A stretch of DNA of 64,000 nucleotides from positions 90,766-154,765 of the forward strand of contig NZ_NOIT01000010.1 of NCBI RefSeq assembly GCF_004136555.1, in the 5' to 3' direction. Under the pieces are notes generated by a model. That model had not been told where the DNA came from, did not search any database, and was given only the letters and a program-made list of their open reading frames with translations. Of this stretch, positions 8,773 to 17,939 are shown piece after piece. This DNA is from Kocuria carniphila (GTDB lineage: Bacteria > Actinomycetota > Actinomycetes > Actinomycetales > Micrococcaceae). Position 1 is the first letter of the stretch. Each line of letters begins with the position of its first letter. Both the position numbers and the translations under genes were made by a program.

Positions 8773-9800
8773 TCGGACAGCATGTCTTTCACGAGCGGGG
8801 CGACCTTGGTGCCGTAAAGCTCGATGCTCTTCGTGATGTTCTCGTGGGACAGCGGACCGGTGCTGACCTTGAGATCGAAGCGGGAGGCACCCAGGGACTT
8901 GATGCCCGCGGCAATCTTGCGCGCCACGGTCTCCGGAGAGCCCACGGCCATGGAACCCTGCTTGACCTCGTTCTCGAAGGAATCTCGCGTGGGCGCGGGC
9001 CAACCGCGCTCTGCGCCGATGCGGCTGGTCGAGATGACGTACGGCTTGAAGAACTCTTCCATGGCCTGTTCGTCGGTTTCCGCCACGTAGCCGTAGGAGT
9101 GGTAGCCCACGGGGTTGCTCTCGGTGTGACCGAACTCGGCGAGCGCGCGGCGGTAGAGGTCAGCGAACGGCGCGAAGCCGTCCACCGGGCCGCCGATGAT
9201 CGCGAGCATGAGCGGGATGTCGTAGTGGGCCGCGCGCACCACAGACTGGGGGCTGCCACCCACGGCGATCCACGACTTGAGCAGGCCGTGCTCGACGGGC
9301 GGATAGAGGGTCACGTCGTTCAGGTTCTGGGTGTGCTTACCGACCCACGACACGGGTTGCTCGGCGCGCAGCTTGACGAACAGGGCGAGCTTCTCCTCGA
9401 AGAGTTCCTCGTAGTCCTCCAACTCGTAGCCGAACAGCGGGAAGGACTCGGTGAAGGAGCCGCGACCTAAGATCACTTCAGCGCGTCCGTGGGACAGCGC
9501 ATCCAACGTGGCGAAGCGCTCGTACACGCGCACGGGATCATCGGAGCTGAGGACTGTCACGGCAGAACCCAGGTGGATGTTCTCGGTGCGGGCGGCAATC
9601 GCGGCGAGCACCATTTCCGGTGAGGACACGGCGAAGTCATCGCGGTGGTGCTCTCCCAGGCCGATGAAGTTCAGTCCCACCTGATCGGCGAGCACGCCTT
9701 CCTCAACCACATTGCGCACCACCTGAGCGTGCGACAGTGGGTTCTCCTGGGCGTCCCAGGTGACGTCCCCGAAAGTGTCAATGCCAAGTTCAACAGTCAT
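8769..9800 (-). CDS. LLM-class flavin-dependent oxidoreductase
   Basis: Luciferase-like monooxygenase family, 343 aa, TIM-barrel type. Features visible are the N-terminal GIDTFGD segment, the GLGEHHRDDFAVSSPE region (about 55-70) and the ALSHGRAEVILGRGS segment (about 110-124) typical of the family. These enzymes use reduced FMN, or F420 in some actinobacterial members, to oxidise substrates. The start is set at ATG 9800, where family similarity begins; the frame continues upstream without similarity. First gene of a two-gene operon with the flavoprotein at 7687-8772. Substrate unknown. Confidence 0.85.
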   Translation of the reverse strand: MTVELGIDTFGDVTWDAQENPLSHAQVVRNVVEEGVLADQVGLNFIGLGEHHRDDFAVSSPEMVLAAIAARTENIHLGSAVTVLSSDDPVRVYERFATLDALSHGRAEVILGRGSFTESFPLFGYELEDYEELFEEKLALFVKLRAEQPVSWVGKHTQNLNDVTLYPPVEHGLLKSWIAVGGSPQSVVRAAHYDIPLMLAIIGGPVDGFAPFADLYRRALAEFGHTESNPVGYHSYGYVAETDEQAMEEFFKPYVISTSRIGAERGWPAPTRDSFENEVKQGSMAVGSPETVARKIAAGIKSLGASRFDLKVSTGPLSHENITKSIELYGTKVAPLVKDMLSE

Positions 9801-10119
9801 GCCAAGGGAACACTGTGGACACGTCAAGTATTCCGGTGCGCGCTGACCCACTCCCCGGCGTGACCCACACGACTGTTACGATCAAGAGGATGTCTTCACA
9901 GCACCCTCACACCCCCGCGGCCTTCGAGCCGATCTTTTGGGTGCTCCCCATTTCTCTGGGGACCAACGGGCAGGTTTCTTCGTGGGGCGCCAATCAGGCC
10001 GGTGCTCCGCCGTCATACGCGCTCGCGTCACCACTGGCCTGAGTTCGTCCGCCACCTTGCGAGGACGACGCGAAACTTCTGGCCCGCCCATATTCTGATG
10101 CCCGGACCAAGGTGGTTTC
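9801..10119. other. Leader region upstream of the mrp operon
   Basis: 319 bases between the divergent luciferase-like gene and mrpA. An extended -10 like element TGTTACGAT is at 9874-9882. A short hairpin (CCCC, 8-base gap, GGGG, about 9945-9961) and a 50-codon frame (9890-10042) are the only structure seen. The ribosome site AAGGTGG for mrpA is at 10109-10115. No known riboswitch class was recognised. Confidence 0.4.
9890..10042 (+). CDS. Candidate 50-aa leader peptide upstream of mrpA
   Basis: A short frame beginning with ATG 7 bases after the TACGAT -10 element, a spacing typical of leaderless actinobacterial transcripts. It ends 77 bases before mrpA. The product has no signal peptide, no clear transmembrane helix and no recognised similarity. 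Third-position GC looks moderately high, but the frame is too short to be decisive. It may be a leader peptide, an unrelated small protein, or chance. Confidence 0.22.
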   Translation: MSSQHPHTPAAFEPIFWVLPISLGTNGQVSSWGANQAGAPPSYALASPLA

Positions 10120-13074
10120 TTGCTACTCACATGTTTGGTTATCGCGCTCCTCACCTGCTTCGTCTCGCCCCTGATCACTAAATTCCTGGGCCGCAATGCA
10201 GGCTGGGTTCTCGCGCTGCCGCTTCTCGGCGCGGCTGTACTTGCCGTATCCGCATTCGCCGACGCCGCTCGCTCCGGTTCCGCGGACTCCTCCGGTTCCC
10301 CGGTGGTCCAGCAATGGGTTCCGTGGATGCCCACCGTGGACGTGGGACTGGGTCTCCGCATGGACGGCCTGGCCCTGGTGTTCACGCTGTTGGTGCTGGT
10401 CATCGGCGCGCTGATCATGGTCTATTCGACCCGCTATCTGGAGCCCGTCGGCAAGCACGGCACGTTCTACTTACTCATGACGGGCTTCGCTGCGGCCATG
10501 CTGGCTCTGGTGCTCGCCGATGATCTGATCGTGCTCTACGTCGCGTGGGAAGCCACCACGCTCTGTTCCTTCTTTCTGATCGCCCGCTCCGGAGCCGGGG
10601 CCCGCGAACCAGCAATCCGCACCCTGCTGGTCACGGTGGCCGGTGGTCTGCTGCTGTTGGCCGCGGTGACCGTGATGATCATTGCGACGGGAACCACCCG
10701 GTTGAGCGACATCCTGGTCGACCCCGTGTGGTCCGCCAACGGAGCGCTGACCACCGCGGTGGCCGTGCTGATCGCCATGGCCGCGTTCACCAAGTCCGCG
10801 CAGTTCCCGTTCCAGGCCTGGTTGCCGGACTCGATGGTCGCCATTACCCCGGTCTCCGCCTATCTGCACGCCGCGGCCATGGTGAAGGCCGGCATCTACC
10901 TGCTGTTGCGCTTCTCCCCCGTGTTCGCGGATGTCTCCGTGTGGAACGTCATGCTCGTGACTGCAGGTCTGATCACCGCGTTGTTCGGCGCGATCGCGGC
11001 CCTGCGCCGTTATGACCTCAAGGAACTGCTCGCCTACTCGACCATGAGTCAGCTGGGCCTGTTGGTCACGATGATCGGCATCGGTACGCCCGAAGCGCTC
11101 AAGGCGGCAGTCATTCACACGATTGCCCACGCCCTGTTCAAGTCGGCACTGTTCATGTTCGTCGGGGTGATCGACCACAGCGCCCACACCCGGGACGTGC
11201 GCGAGCTCGCTCACATGAAGCTGCGGATGCCCGTGACGGCCACGGCCATGGGACTCGCCGCAGCCTCCATGGCTGGCGTTCCGTTGTTGCTCGGGTTCGT
11301 GAGCAAGGAAACAATGCTCAAGGCCTTCCTCGACGCACCCGGTCCAGCGTGGGTCCCGTGGGTCGTGACGGCTGCCGCCGCGGTGGCATCGATCTTCACG
11401 TTCGCGTACTCGGCACGACTCGTGCTGGGCGCGTTCGGTGGCCGTGCGGACCGCTCGGAGGATTCCGACGACGTGGTCCGCGAAGCCTCCCCCGCGTTCT
11501 GGGGTGCCCCGGTGCTGGGCGCCACGGCCGGACTGGTGCTGGGCGTGACCCCGTTCCTGCTGGACAAACTCGTCACCGTGGGTGCAACGGCGTCCGCGGG
11601 AGAAGAAGTGGAAGCACACTTCGCCCTGTGGCACGGCCTGGTCCCCGAGTTATTCGTCTCCTTGACCGTCATCGCCATCGGAACCATGCTGGTGCTCGCC
11701 CGCCACCGGGTGCACCATGCGATGGCACCCTACGACTTCCCGATCTCCGGACTGGACGTCGTGGACACCGCGAGGGAGCAGACGATCCGTTTCGGCGGTG
11801 TCGTCGGCGGTTGGACCGGAAGTATTGCCCCGCGCAGGCACCTGAGTATCCCCGCCGTGGCGTTGATCGTGATCGCAGCTCTTGCCGCGCTGACCATCGA
11901 CGATCTGCCCGCCGTGGTGGGAGAACCCAGCGACCCGCTCGACTGGGTGCTCGTCGTACTCATTGCGTGCGGCGTGGTCGCCATGATGCAGGCCAAGACC
12001 CTGATCGCCGCGATTGTAGTCACCGGTGTGGTGGGCTTCGGAATGACCGTATGGTTCCTGCAACTTGGTGCCACCGACGTGGCCATTACCCAGCTGCTCG
12101 TGGAGATCCTGACCGTGTGCGTCATGGTCCTGCTGCTGCGTCGGCTGCCTACCACATTCGAGAAGACTCCGCCGCGCCAGCATGTGATTCCGCTGCTGGT
12201 TGCCGGTGGCGCCGGACTGGCCACCACCGTGGGTGTGTGGGCGCTGACCGGGCGACGAGAGATGTCCCCGGCCTCCGAGTACTTCCTGACCGAGGGTTAC
12301 AACGAAACCGGCGGCACCAACCTGGTCAACACGATCCTGGTCGACTTCCGTGCTCTGGATACCCTGGGCGAACTCACGGTGCTGGGCGTTGCCGGCATTA
12401 CGATTGCCGCCCTACTGCGAGCGCGCAAGCCCAGCCCGGAACGCTCCGCCAACATTCAGGACCATTCCCCGCTGATCGATGCGCGGGACAACACCGTGTT
12501 CGTGCGCACCGCGGCCAAGCTGATGGCGCCGATCATCGTGGCCGGTTCGCTCATCCTGTTGCTGCGCGGTCACTACGAACCCGGCGGCGGCTTCATTGCC
12601 GCGCTGGTGGGTGGCGCGGGCTTCGCGTTGGCCTACCTGGCGGCCCCTTCTGACCGCTCGGCCCGTGTGCAGATGCCGTACCTGCTGCTCATCGGACTGG
12701 GCGTGGCCGTGGGTGTGGGAACCGGCTTCCTGGGCTACCTCGACGGATCGTTCCTGCGGCCGTTGCACCCGGAGGTTTTCGGCTTCCAGGCCACCACCGC
12801 CCTCGTGTTCGACGTGGGCGTGTACCTGGCCGTGATCGGCGTGATCCTGGCGTCCTTCAACCTGCTGGGCCGGCCGCCAAAGCGCGGCGGTCAACCCCTG
12901 GTGGGTGGTTCCGATCCCGGAGCGCCCACGCATGAATCAGACGTTTCGGACGCCCCCACCGACCGTGAGAAGCGCGCGGAGGGTGAGTCGGCGGCGTCGG
13001 GCTCGACCTCGAGCGAGCACTCCCGCGACCACGCCAACAACCCCGAGGAATCGGACGAGGTGAACGCACGATGA
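10120..13074 (+). CDS. mrpA: Na+/H+ antiporter subunit MrpA (with fused MrpB)
   Basis: Largest subunit of the multi-subunit Mrp antiporter, 984 aa. The first ~500 residues are a proton-pumping-quinone-oxidoreductase-like membrane domain (FPFQAWLPDSM around 230 and HAAAMVKAGIYLLLRF around 250). The MrpA C-terminal domain follows, then from about residue 800 an MnhB-like domain (GHYEPGGGFIAA). The last ~50 residues are an acidic/serine-rich cytosolic tail. No separate mrpB exists, so this is an A-B fusion. The start is TTG 10120 with AAGGTGG 4 bases upstream. Mrp complexes export Na+ for H+ and support pH and salt tolerance. Its stop overlaps mrpC as ATGA. Confidence 0.95.
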   Translation: MLLTCLVIALLTCFVSPLITKFLGRNAGWVLALPLLGAAVLAVSAFADAARSGSADSSGSPVVQQWVPWMPTVDVGLGLRMDGLALVFTLLVLVIGALIMVYSTRYLEPVGKHGTFYLLMTGFAAAMLALVLADDLIVLYVAWEATTLCSFFLIARSGAGAREPAIRTLLVTVAGGLLLLAAVTVMIIATGTTRLSDILVDPVWSANGALTTAVAVLIAMAAFTKSAQFPFQAWLPDSMVAITPVSAYLHAAAMVKAGIYLLLRFSPVFADVSVWNVMLVTAGLITALFGAIAALRRYDLKELLAYSTMSQLGLLVTMIGIGTPEALKAAVIHTIAHALFKSALFMFVGVIDHSAHTRDVRELAHMKLRMPVTATAMGLAAASMAGVPLLLGFVSKETMLKAFLDAPGPAWVPWVVTAAAAVASIFTFAYSARLVLGAFGGRADRSEDSDDVVREASPAFWGAPVLGATAGLVLGVTPFLLDKLVTVGATASAGEEVEAHFALWHGLVPELFVSLTVIAIGTMLVLARHRVHHAMAPYDFPISGLDVVDTAREQTIRFGGVVGGWTGSIAPRRHLSIPAVALIVIAALAALTIDDLPAVVGEPSDPLDWVLVVLIACGVVAMMQAKTLIAAIVVTGVVGFGMTVWFLQLGATDVAITQLLVEILTVCVMVLLLRRLPTTFEKTPPRQHVIPLLVAGGAGLATTVGVWALTGRREMSPASEYFLTEGYNETGGTNLVNTILVDFRALDTLGELTVLGVAGITIAALLRARKPSPERSANIQDHSPLIDARDNTVFVRTAAKLMAPIIVAGSLILLLRGHYEPGGGFIAALVGGAGFALAYLAAPSDRSARVQMPYLLLIGLGVAVGVGTGFLGYLDGSFLRPLHPEVFGFQATTALVFDVGVYLAVIGVILASFNLLGRPPKRGGQPLVGGSDPGAPTHESDVSDAPTDREKRAEGESAASGSTSSEHSRDHANNPEESDEVNAR

Positions 13075-13397
13075 CCGTTGCCATTACCGCCGGCCTGCTC
13101 GTCTTCGGGGCCGTGTACTTGATGATGAAGCGCGAAATGCTGCGCGTGATCCTGGGATTCATCCTGCTGGGTCACGCGGGCAACATCGTGCTCATGGCCG
13201 CCGGCGGGACATCTCGCCGTGACCTGCCGTACGGCTCCCCCGAGGACCTCTCAACCATTGCCGATCCGCTGCCCCAGGCGTTCGTGCTGACCGCGATCGT
13301 GATTGCCTTCTCCATCACGATCGTCATGTTGGTGCTCGCGGTGACGGGCAACGATGACGATGATACGGCCGCGGCTGCCAAGGAGGTGCAAGAGTGA
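13071..13397 (+). CDS. mrpC: Na+/H+ antiporter subunit MrpC
   Basis: 108 aa, three hydrophobic segments, NuoK-like fold. The region LLGHAGNIVLMAAGG (about residues 33-47) and the PLPQAFVLTAIVIAFS helix (about 67-82) are family hallmarks. A short acidic tail closes the chain. The ATG overlaps the mrpA stop and its own stop overlaps the GTG of mrpD, so synthesis is stoichiometrically coupled. Confidence 0.95.
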   Translation: MTVAITAGLLVFGAVYLMMKREMLRVILGFILLGHAGNIVLMAAGGTSRRDLPYGSPEDLSTIADPLPQAFVLTAIVIAFSITIVMLVLAVTGNDDDDTAAAAKEVQE

Positions 13398-15115
13398 GCG
13401 CCGCCCTTCTCCCCCTGTTCGTCGCGGTCCCGCTGATGATGGCCGCACTGTTGGTCATCGTGGGCGACCGTCGGGTGGTCCACGCCGTGGGTCTGCTGGG
13501 CACCATGATCACCGCGGTGGGTGCCGCCGTACTGCTGATCCTCGAGTTCCGCTCCGGTGGTGCCATCGCCCACGGCATCAGTTCGTGGCCGTTCGGCATT
13601 GCCATCCCGTTCGTCGCGGACATGTTCACCGCGCTCATGCTCGTGGTGACCGGGCTGCTCACCATCGTGTGCTCGTGGTTCGCGATCGCCTCCGGGCGTG
13701 CGGCTAACGTGTACTTCGCCCCGCTCGTTCTGGTGCTCACCGCTGGCGTGAACGGTGCCCTGCTGACCGCGGATTTGTTCAACCTGTTCGTGTTCATCGA
13801 GGTCATGCTGTTGCCCTCGTACGGGCTGTTCGTGCTGGCCGCCCGGCACAAGGGCACGCTGCAGCAAGTGGCCGGCGCGCGCCTGTACGTGACGCTGAAC
13901 CTGCTGACCTCCACTGTGTTCCTGATCGGCGTGGGCTTCATCTACGGCACCGCGGGCACCGTGAACATGGGTGAGCTGGCCGGGCTTGCGAAAACCGACC
14001 CCACGGTGGCCATTTCCGGCGCCGTCTGCCTGTTCGCTCTCGCGATCAAGGCGTCCGTGGTTCCCGTGCACGGTTGGCTCGCCGCCGCCTACCCCGCGAC
14101 CTCCCCCGCTATCACCGCCCTGTTTTCGGGCTTGCACACCAAGGTCGCCATTTACGGCATCTACCGCATGTACGCCGTGGTCTTCGACGGCGATTCCCGC
14201 TGGCTCTGGATCGGCGTGACACTGTTCTGCCTGACCATGGTCATTGGCGTGCTCGGCGCGGTCGGCGAGAAAACCACCCGCTCCATCCTCGCGTTCCACA
14301 TGATCAGCCAGATCGGATACATCCTGCTGGGCGTCGCTCTGTTCACCCTGGCCGGACTGACCGCGGGCATCTTCTACCTGCTGCACCACATGATCGTGAA
14401 GGCCTCGCTGTTCCTGTCCACCGGCGCGGTCGAGGTCCGCTACGGCACGGGCGAGATTGGCAAACTGTCCGGGATAGCCAAACGCGAGCCGGTCATTGCG
14501 GTCGCGTTCTTCATCGCGGCCCTCTCGCTCGCCGGGTTGCCGCCGTTCTCGGGTTTCGTCGCCAAGTTCACGTTGATCCTGGCCTCGGTCAAGGCGGGGC
14601 AGATCGCAGCGGTCGTGGTCATGCTCCTGGTCAGTCTGGTCACCTTGCTGTCCATGCTCAAGATCTGGAACGGCGTGTTCTGGGGAGATTCCAAGTCCTC
14701 GGAGAAGGTCTCGACATCCAACGCCGACGACGACGCTCCCGCGACTTCCCCCGCCGACGGGAACCTTCCGGAGGCCTCGCCTACCGGCACGGCTGCGGCT
14801 GCGGCATCGACCTCGGGCAGGAAGCAATCCGTGGCGGAGCCCGCATCGGCCGCCCAATCTTCGGGTGGGGTGGCCACCAAGGAGGCTCCCACGGCGTCGG
14901 CAACTCGGGCGGATCCGGAAACCAAGGCGTCGTCGGCGACGACCGTGGCCGAGCGTCCGCGAATCGGCATGGCGCTGGCCGGGCCTGCCGTGTTCACCGC
15001 GGCGATCACGCTGGGGCTGGGCTTGGGCGCTGAGTTACTGCTGGGACTGTCCGCAACCGCGGCAGAAGGATTACTCGACACCACGGCATACGTACAGGCG
15101 GTGATGGGTTCATGA
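13394..15115 (+). CDS. mrpD: Na+/H+ antiporter subunit MrpD
   Basis: 573 aa, NuoN/NuoM-like membrane subunit that carries a proton channel. Helix-rich core with the conserved lysine and histidine segments (KASVVPVHGWL near 218, GLHTKVAIYGIYRM near 243). The GTG start overlaps the mrpC stop (GTGA). It is longer than the usual ~500 aa because an Ala/Ser/Thr/Pro-rich, non-hydrophobic linker of about 85 residues (roughly 433-518) is inserted before the last helices. The linker looks disordered and carries no recognised motif. The rest is standard. Stop overlaps mrpE as ATGA. Confidence 0.94.
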   Translation: MSAALLPLFVAVPLMMAALLVIVGDRRVVHAVGLLGTMITAVGAAVLLILEFRSGGAIAHGISSWPFGIAIPFVADMFTALMLVVTGLLTIVCSWFAIASGRAANVYFAPLVLVLTAGVNGALLTADLFNLFVFIEVMLLPSYGLFVLAARHKGTLQQVAGARLYVTLNLLTSTVFLIGVGFIYGTAGTVNMGELAGLAKTDPTVAISGAVCLFALAIKASVVPVHGWLAAAYPATSPAITALFSGLHTKVAIYGIYRMYAVVFDGDSRWLWIGVTLFCLTMVIGVLGAVGEKTTRSILAFHMISQIGYILLGVALFTLAGLTAGIFYLLHHMIVKASLFLSTGAVEVRYGTGEIGKLSGIAKREPVIAVAFFIAALSLAGLPPFSGFVAKFTLILASVKAGQIAAVVVMLLVSLVTLLSMLKIWNGVFWGDSKSSEKVSTSNADDDAPATSPADGNLPEASPTGTAAAAASTSGRKQSVAEPASAAQSSGGVATKEAPTASATRADPETKASSATTVAERPRIGMALAGPAVFTAAITLGLGLGAELLLGLSATAAEGLLDTTAYVQAVMGS

Positions 15116-15513
15116 GTTGGTTGACGTGGCCATTCAGATGCATCGGATTCTTCCTGTGGTTCGCCAAGGAAATGGTGACCTCGAGCGCTGCGGTGCTGAA
15201 GGACAACCTCACGCCCGGGCAGGACTCGACACCGGGTATCACCGCGTTCGACAGTCAGTGCCGCAATGACTACGAGATCACGCTGCTCGCGGCGCTCATC
15301 ACGCTGACCCCGGGCACGCTCACGCTGGGGCTGAACTCGGATTCGAAAGTGTCGCAGGCAGATGTGGCCGTATCATCTCCTGCCAAGACCGGACCGCTGA
15401 CGATCTACGTGCACGGCCTGTACTCGGGCAGCGCGGACGCCACTCGTGAGGAACTGCGTGACATGGAAACCCGGATGCTGCGCGGGATCCGCAGGGAAGG
15501 AGCGCCCTCATGA
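15112..15513 (+). CDS. mrpE: Na+/H+ antiporter subunit MrpE
   Basis: 133 aa, matching the MnhE family: an N-terminal membrane segment, the LTPGTLTLGL motif (about 63-72) and a soluble C-terminal half with HGLYSG. In the Mrp complex MrpE is an accessory subunit needed for assembly. ATG overlaps the mrpD stop and its stop overlaps mrpF. Confidence 0.92.
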   Translation: MSWLTWPFRCIGFFLWFAKEMVTSSAAVLKDNLTPGQDSTPGITAFDSQCRNDYEITLLAALITLTPGTLTLGLNSDSKVSQADVAVSSPAKTGPLTIYVHGLYSGSADATREELRDMETRMLRGIRREGAPS

Positions 15514-15767
15514 TCGGGGTGGATCTAGGAATTCTGATCATCGGCGTAGCGTGCCTGGGATCGGCCTACCGCATTCTCCGGGGGCCAACCCAAGCCGACC
15601 GAGCCGTTGCCGGTGACCTGTTGCTGTTCGGCTTCGTGGGACTCATCGCGTTGTTCGGTGTACGGATGGCTAATGAGTACACGTTCGACATCGTTCTGGT
15701 CGCCGCGCTCGTGGGCTTCCTGAGCGCGCTGTCCCTGGCCCGGGCACTGACAAGGGGGAAGCGCTGA
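15510..15767 (+). CDS. mrpF: Na+/H+ antiporter subunit MrpF
   Basis: 85 aa, three hydrophobic helices, normal length. The RILRGPTQADRAVAGDLL segment (about 22-39) is the MnhF signature containing the conserved aspartate. ATG overlaps the mrpE stop; its stop shares one base with the start of mrpG. Confidence 0.93.
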   Translation: MIGVDLGILIIGVACLGSAYRILRGPTQADRAVAGDLLLFGFVGLIALFGVRMANEYTFDIVLVAALVGFLSALSLARALTRGKR

Positions 15768-16135
15768 TGGATCTGCTGACAATCATTGGAAACATCACCA
15801 TCGTGATCGGCGCACTCGTGTTCGCGACCGCGGCACTCGGTGTTCTGCGGTTCCCGGACGCGTACATGCGCGTCTCGGCGGTGGGTACGGCGGGAGGTGT
15901 GGGCATCGTGCTGCTCGTGGCCGGTGCGCTGGCGCTGCAACCGTCGATTCCGAACGTGGTGAAGGTGGTCCTGATCGTGGTCGTGCACTTGGCGTCGTCC
16001 GCGGTGGGCACCATGGCGATCGCCCGCGCCACGTACATCACCCGCACTCCCCTGGAGCACTTCGAGTTCGACGAACTGGCGGAGGCCACCCCGGAGACGG
16101 ATGCGGAAGAGGACGAACTTTCGGAACGCAGCTGA
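15767..16135 (+). CDS. mrpG: Na+/H+ antiporter subunit MrpG
   Basis: 122 aa. Three hydrophobic helices with the LGVLRFPDAYMRVSAVGTA motif (about 24-42) typical of MnhG, then a short Glu-rich C-terminal tail. Last gene of the mrp operon; a very strong terminator follows 20 bases after the stop. Confidence 0.93.
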   Translation: MDLLTIIGNITIVIGALVFATAALGVLRFPDAYMRVSAVGTAGGVGIVLLVAGALALQPSIPNVVKVVLIVVVHLASSAVGTMAIARATYITRTPLEHFEFDELAEATPETDAEEDELSERS

Positions 16136-16155
16136 CGGAGCGTAACCGTTGCGCC

Positions 16156-16199
16156 AAAGCGCCGTCCGGTGAATGAATGCATTCACCGGACGGCGCTTT
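16156..16199. terminator. Bidirectional terminator between mrpG and adh
   Basis: Perfect 20-bp stem (left arm 16156-16175, right arm 16180-16199) with loop AATG, flanked by A residues on the left and TTTT on the right. It serves the mrp operon on the plus strand and the convergent alcohol dehydrogenase gene on the minus strand. Confidence 0.92.
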
Positions 16200-16209
16200 T
16201 CACTGAGGA

Positions 16210-17265
16210 CTAAGCGGTGAGAATGACTTTCAGGGCCTTGGTTTCAGCGGCACGAGCAAACGTGTCGTACGCGCTCTCGATGTCGTCCAGAGCAAAGTGG
16301 TGACTGACAAAGCCATCCACGTTCAAGCGGCCCTGGGCGAGCAAGCGAGTCAGCATGGGAGCGGTGTTGGTGTTGACCAATCCGGTGGTGATCGTCAGAT
16401 TCTGGATCCATGCCTCATTGAGCTTGAACTCCACGGGTTTGCCATGAACACCCATGTTCGCCACATGACCACCGGGGCGCACGATGTCCATCACCATGTC
16501 CCAGGTCACCGGGAAACCGACGGCCTCAATGGCTACGTCCACGCCCAGTCCGTCTGTCAGCGCCATGACCTGCTCTTTCCAATCGGTGTCGGAGGAGAGC
16601 ACGCCATCCGTGGCGCCGAGTTCCTTGGCCTTCTCCACGCGGTTGGCATCCAAGTCGATCGCGATGATCCGCGAGGGACCGTAGAGCCCGGCCGTGGCGA
16701 TCGCCGACAGACCCACGGGTCCGGCACCTACCACCGCGACGACGTCGCCCGCTTTAACGCCTCCGTATTGCACACCGATCTCGTGGCCGGTGGGCACGAT
16801 GTCACTGATCATGACGGCCCGGTCATTGCTCACGCCGGCGGGAAGTTTTTGCACCGACGTCTCCGCGAACGGCACCCGCACGAATTCCGCCTGGGTCCCG
16901 TCGATCAAGTGGCCGAAAATCCATCCGATGCCCGGTGCGCCCTCGTCCGCTTGGCAATGCGAGTACATACCCTTTTTGCAGTACGAGCACTTACCGCACG
17001 AGGACACGCAAGACAGGATCACACGGTCTCCGATTTCTAAGGTGGTGACCGCATCTCCGACCTCAGAGATGACGCCTACGCCTTCGTGTCCGAGGATGCG
17101 ACCCTCTTCCACCGCCGGAACATCTCCGCCGAGGATGTGAAGGTCGGTGCCGCAGATTGTGGTCGTCTCAATTTTGACGATTACATCCGTGGGCTTCTGA
17201 ATCTGGGGGTCCGGCACCTCCTCCCACGACTTCTGGCCGGGACCGTGGTAGACGAGAGCCTTCAT
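16210..17265 (-). CDS. Zinc-dependent alcohol dehydrogenase
   Basis: 351 aa MDR-superfamily dehydrogenase. Catalytic zinc ligands Cys38 (TTTICGTD) and His60-Glu61 (LGHEG) are intact, as are the four structural-zinc cysteines 90, 93, 96 and 104 (CGKCSYC...C). The NAD(P)-binding loop VVGAGPVGLSA lies near residue 180. Closest in type to class III-like bacterial alcohol dehydrogenases that also reduce acetoin or act on formaldehyde. Monocistronic, converging on the mrp operon and sharing its terminator. Substrate not deducible. Confidence 0.88.
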   Translation of the reverse strand: MKALVYHGPGQKSWEEVPDPQIQKPTDVIVKIETTTICGTDLHILGGDVPAVEEGRILGHEGVGVISEVGDAVTTLEIGDRVILSCVSSCGKCSYCKKGMYSHCQADEGAPGIGWIFGHLIDGTQAEFVRVPFAETSVQKLPAGVSNDRAVMISDIVPTGHEIGVQYGGVKAGDVVAVVGAGPVGLSAIATAGLYGPSRIIAIDLDANRVEKAKELGATDGVLSSDTDWKEQVMALTDGLGVDVAIEAVGFPVTWDMVMDIVRPGGHVANMGVHGKPVEFKLNEAWIQNLTITTGLVNTNTAPMLTRLLAQGRLNVDGFVSHHFALDDIESAYDTFARAAETKALKVILTA

Positions 17266-17462
17266 GGCTGAACCCCTTGTTCAAGTTGTCTTCGTTGACA
17301 CTTCAATCCTAGGACTGAAGCGCCGGGAGCACAGCTGTCGGCGAGCGAGATGTTCCGGCCCCCGGCGGTGATTTGGGCGAGCTGAGCGTCGTGTACTGCA
17401 GCACGGTTTCTGCGAACCTGACGCGTAAGTTTCCTAGCTACGGACCGTAAGACCTGACAGCA

Positions 17463-17939
17463 TCAGGACTGGGAGAGCTTCGGCGCCTGCTTCAAACGCA
17501 GTTCTTCCAGCTCGTTCTCCTGCTCCCGAGCACGGTTGAGCAATTCCTCGAGCTTGGCCTTGTCCAGGCGGTCGTCGTTGACCTCCAGGAGAATCCGCCA
17601 GCCGAGTGACTTGGCATGAACAGCGGCGGTGAGTGCCTCGAGCTCCTCGACGTCCGACAGCGGAGAACGCTGAGTCACTCGCTCGTTCGGCTTGAACCGG
17701 GCAACCTTCTCTGCCACCCGCGCGGGGATATCTTTGAGCTGGCTGGCCTTAATACCGAAAGCGGTCATAATCCCTTCGAGGGAGCGCTGATCCTCGGCGA
17801 TGTCGTAGGCAATCCGCCCGACCTTCGCTCTGACCTCGCGGTCACTGTGGCCTTCGGCAACGCGTCGGAATGCGTCCAGTCCAGCAGCGGAACCCGCATG
17901 ATGGTCCTGCAGGTACGTCTCTATCGTCTTACTGGTCAT
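17463..17939 (-). CDS. Hypothetical all-helical protein
   Basis: 158 aa after choosing ATG 17939, which is preceded by GGAAGGTGG at good spacing. The sequence is rich in Glu, Lys, Leu, Arg and Ala and reads as four long helices, with a likely coiled coil at the end (LEELLNRAREQENELEELRLKQA). The bundle with conserved acidic positions (DIAEDQRSLEGIM) resembles ferritin-like proteins seen in actinobacteria, but no clear di-iron motif is present. Monocistronic between two alcohol dehydrogenase genes. Function unknown. Confidence 0.75.
   Translation of the reverse strand: MTSKTIETYLQDHHAGSAAGLDAFRRVAEGHSDREVRAKVGRIAYDIAEDQRSLEGIMTAFGIKASQLKDIPARVAEKVARFKPNERVTQRSPLSDVEELEALTAAVHAKSLGWRILLEVNDDRLDKAKLEELLNRAREQENELEELRLKQAPKLSQS

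Noticed and set aside
10471..11634. 387-codon minus-strand frame inside mrpA
   Set aside because: Gln/His/Arg/Gly-rich shadow of a conserved membrane protein.
13172..14857. 561-codon minus-strand frame across mrpC and mrpD
   Set aside because: Antisense shadow: low-complexity Gly/Asp/His/Gln text, while the plus strand encodes a complete Mrp operon with overlapping starts.
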